Shown: positions 62,113 to 64,000 of the stretch, one piece after another | How the letters are laid out: each line of letters starts with the position of its first letter | How positions within the stretch are numbered: position 1 is the stretch's first letter | Assembly (NCBI RefSeq): GCF_005491705.1 | Contig: NZ_CP028092.1 | Location: forward strand, 4,774,001 to 4,838,000 | Direction of reading: 5' to 3' | Length of the DNA: 64,000 nt | Source of the DNA: Pontibacter sp. SGAir0037 | GTDB taxonomy: Bacteria > Bacteroidota > Bacteroidia > Cytophagales > Hymenobacteraceae | Program-made: the position numbers and the translations under genes | Notes under the pieces: model-generated | Told to the model about the DNA's origin: nothing | Seen by the model: only the letters and a program-made list of their open reading frames with translations | Databases searched by the model: none

Positions 62113-63189
62113 TTAAATATAGCCAGCTCCTTTTTTTGCTTTTGCATCGGACATAAATTCTTTTACTTTTTGCTCCTCAGACTTCTTGCAGATCATAAGC
62201 ACATTGTCGTACTCGGCTACAATATAATCGTCTAAGCCCTGCACCACTACCAGGCGCTCTTTTGGCGTTTTGATGATGCAGTTTTTGGTGTCGTAAAGAA
62301 TGGTGTCCCCGTCTATTACGTTGCCCTCTTCATTTTTCTCCCCGATTGTATAAAGAGAGTTCCAGGTGCCTAAGTCTGACCAGCCGATATCGCTAAGAAC
62401 TACAAATACATTGTCTACCTTCTCCATAATACCATAGTCTATCGATACATTCCGGCATTGAGAGTAAGCGTTGGTGATAAAATTTTGCTCCTGCGGATTA
62501 TTATAAGCGGCAGAGCTATCCTCAAAAATCTCAGAGATTTCGGGCAAGTGCTGTCTGAACGCACTGAGAATGCTTTTAACGTTCCAGATAAAGATACCCG
62601 AATTCCAAACGAAGTCTCCGCTGTCCAGGAACATCTTAGCCAGCTCCAGGTTAGGCTTTTCTGTAAAAGTCTTCACCTTTTTTATAGGGCTGGAGTCATC
62701 ATCTATAAATTGAATGTAGCCATAGCCAGTGTCTGGCCGGCTTGGTGTGATGCCCAGTGTAATAAGCACATCGCTTTGCGAGGCAGCTTTAAGTCCTTCT
62801 GTAACTACTCTGGTAAAAGCCTCTTCTTTTAATACCACGTGGTCGGCGGGGCTTACCACCAGGTTTGCATTTGGGTTAAGCTGGGCGATTTTATAAGAAG
62901 CATAAGCTATACAAGGAGCCGTATTACGACCAACAGGCTCAAGCAATATCTGGTTATCGCTGAGTTGAGGCAGTTGCTCCTTTACCAGGCCTTCATAATC
63001 TTTGTTTGTAACCACAAATACATTTTCCACAGGACAAATGTCTCTGAAGCGTTTCATTGTCATTTGGAGCATGCTTTCGCCGATACCCAGCACATCGTGA
63101 AATTGCTTAGGGAAATTGGTACGGCTAAATGGCCAGAAGCGGCTTCCGATTCCGCCTGCCATTATGATTACATAAGTATTATTATCCAT
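62113..63189 (-). CDS. manC: Mannose-1-phosphate guanylyltransferase
   Basis: A 358-residue nucleotidyltransferase that makes GDP-mannose from mannose 1-phosphate and GTP. The signature GGIGSRFWPFSRTNFPKQF is at residues 12-30; VSPADHVVLKEEAF carries the metal-binding Asp; TPSRPDTGYGYI and VKTFTEKPN are family motifs. It lacks the C-terminal isomerase domain found in bifunctional ManC/AlgA proteins, so it is the monofunctional type. GDP-mannose feeds surface polysaccharide or protein O-glycans, in line with the DUF2723 gene nearby. It is adjacent to kdsD (18-base gap). Confidence 0.93.
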   Translation of the reverse strand: MDNNTYVIIMAGGIGSRFWPFSRTNFPKQFHDVLGIGESMLQMTMKRFRDICPVENVFVVTNKDYEGLVKEQLPQLSDNQILLEPVGRNTAPCIAYASYKIAQLNPNANLVVSPADHVVLKEEAFTRVVTEGLKAASQSDVLITLGITPSRPDTGYGYIQFIDDDSSPIKKVKTFTEKPNLELAKMFLDSGDFVWNSGIFIWNVKSILSAFRQHLPEISEIFEDSSAAYNNPQEQNFITNAYSQCRNVSIDYGIMEKVDNVFVVLSDIGWSDLGTWNSLYTIGEKNEEGNVIDGDTILYDTKNCIIKTPKERLVVVQGLDDYIVAEYDNVLMICKKSEEQKVKEFMSDAKAKKGAGYI

Positions 63190-63207
63190 GGGAGCTATTA
63201 TTAGATA

Positions 63208-64000
63208 CTATACAAGTCCTTCTTTTAATAAATCGTGGAGGTGCACAAAGCCCTCGAATTTGCCTGATTTTGTTACTACTAATTGTGTAATGTTCTTTTC
63301 CTGCATAATTGCCATGGCTTCCGCAGCATACTGATCGGGTTCAATGGTAAGAGGTGAAACCGTCATAATATCAACAGCGCGGATACCGCCAATCGAATCA
63401 TGATTGTTGAGCATACGACGAACGTCTCCATCGGTTATAATACCTATTAATTCTCCAGAGCCTTCTTTTACTACCGCTGTAGCTCCCAGACGTTTAGATG
63501 AAATTTCAATGATGGCCTCCTTTACAGATGCTGTCTCATTTACCCTTGGAGCCTCATTTTGTCCGTAAATATCCTCTACTTTCAAATATAGTCTTTTTCC
63601 TAATGATCCGCCAGGGTGCAGAACAGCAAAATCTGCAGAACTGAAACCACGGGCTTCCAGTAGTGCTACGGCCAAGGCATCGCCAAGCGCAAGTGCCGCA
63701 GTGGTGCTGGTTGTGGGGGCCAGGTTGTGAGGGCAAGCCTCGCGCTCTACAGAAGCATTAAGTAAAAAATCGGCACATCTGGCAAGATATGAGTCGGTGC
63801 TCGATACCATAGCTGCCAGTTTAGAACCTTTTCGTTTTAAAAGAGGTACTAAAACTTTTATCTCCGGGGTGTTGCCGCTTTTAGAGATGCAAATCACAAA
63901 ATCTTCAGGCTGTATCATACCCAGATCGCCGTGTATGGCGTCGGCAGCATGCATAAAAAGGGCAGGAGTACCGGTTGAGTTAAGAGTGGCAACTATCTTA
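63208..64000 (-). CDS. kdsD: Arabinose-5-phosphate isomerase KdsD/KpsF (5' end outside window)
   Basis: The frame runs off the right edge of the window, so about 263 C-terminal residues are visible. It converts ribulose 5-phosphate to arabinose 5-phosphate, the first step of KDO synthesis for LPS. The SIS domain shows STGTPALFMHAADAIHGDLGMI, ISKSGNTPEIKVLVPLLKR and LAPTTSTTAALALGDALAVALL. Two CBS domains follow (LGATAVVKEGSGELIGIITDGDVRRML; DQYAAEAMAIMQEKNITQLVVTKSGKFEGFVHLHDLL). Together with manC just downstream on the same strand it supplies envelope sugars. Confidence 0.94.
   Translation of the reverse strand, partial: KIVATLNSTGTPALFMHAADAIHGDLGMIQPEDFVICISKSGNTPEIKVLVPLLKRKGSKLAAMVSSTDSYLARCADFLLNASVEREACPHNLAPTTSTTAALALGDALAVALLEARGFSSADFAVLHPGGSLGKRLYLKVEDIYGQNEAPRVNETASVKEAIIEISSKRLGATAVVKEGSGELIGIITDGDVRRMLNNHDSIGGIRAVDIMTVSPLTIEPDQYAAEAMAIMQEKNITQLVVTKSGKFEGFVHLHDLLKEGLV

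Noticed and set aside
1..64000. tRNA, rRNA or other stable RNA genes
   Set aside because: No cloverleaf or rRNA-like stretch was noticed in the spacers; a covariance-model scan was not possible here.

Overview
The window looks like a chromosomal stretch of an aerobic Bacteroidota, most likely order Cytophagales, family Hymenobacteraceae (Pontibacter-like). The evidence is a gliding-motility lipoprotein (GldH) next to RicT, a type IX secretion C-terminal signal, an S46 dipeptidyl peptidase, an animal-type glutaminyl cyclase, GWxTD and DUF3857 proteins, few Shine-Dalgarno sequences, and several matches to the Bacteroidota -7 promoter element TAnnTTTG. The genus is an inference. I saw no tRNA or rRNA gene, insertion sequence, prophage or CRISPR array.

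Layout. 1-6.1 kb: the end of cysS, a glutaminyl cyclase, a secreted protein of unknown function, a sorbosone-dehydrogenase-like lipoprotein, then a tight three-gene operon (RimB-type protease, RimK glutamate ligase, AstE/AspA-type deacylase). 6-11.2 kb: minus-strand genes for a small outer-membrane protein, a methyltransferase, a TIP30-like reductase, CvfB and a BamA/TamA-like barrel. 11.4-14.4 kb: a radical-SAM/DUF4130 DNA-metabolism pair, then a small orphan protein and a 31-bp perfect hairpin. 14.6-20.8 kb: three tandem DUF3857/transglutaminase-fold proteins, two of which lack the catalytic Cys and His. 20.8-33.6 kb: an acetyltransferase, an HhH-plus-barrel protein, a CPA1 antiporter, a PorV-like protein, a DPP7-type peptidase, yidD, an ABC exporter pair, a hydrolase and an sdpRI-like immunity/autorepressor pair. 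33.7-42 kb: an AraC regulator, two SDR proteins, a 1313-residue SF1 helicase resembling DUF4011/Vsr defence helicases, and a propeller-like protein.

42-44.8 kb holds the most unusual locus. A 717-residue low-complexity protein has a Tyr-free Ser/Lys/Asp head and a 550-residue tail of [G/S]Y[G/S], RGG and RD/DR motifs, like eukaryotic FUS/EWS/TAF15 prion-like domains. It is divergent from a cold-shock RNA-binding protein.

44.9-64 kb is mostly core genes: a membrane EEP-family phosphatase, ricT-gldH, a flippase, a Gdx-type SMR exporter, an overlapping ftsH-LUD-lpxH-propeller operon, rsfS divergent from birA, a T9SS cargo protein, a DUF2723 membrane glycosyltransferase, a GWxTD lipoprotein overlapping rlmB, and manC with kdsD for envelope sugars. 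Gene ends are often marked by unusually long perfect hairpins (16, 21, 30 and 31 bp). A pair of mutually exclusive hairpins lies upstream of the rim operon.
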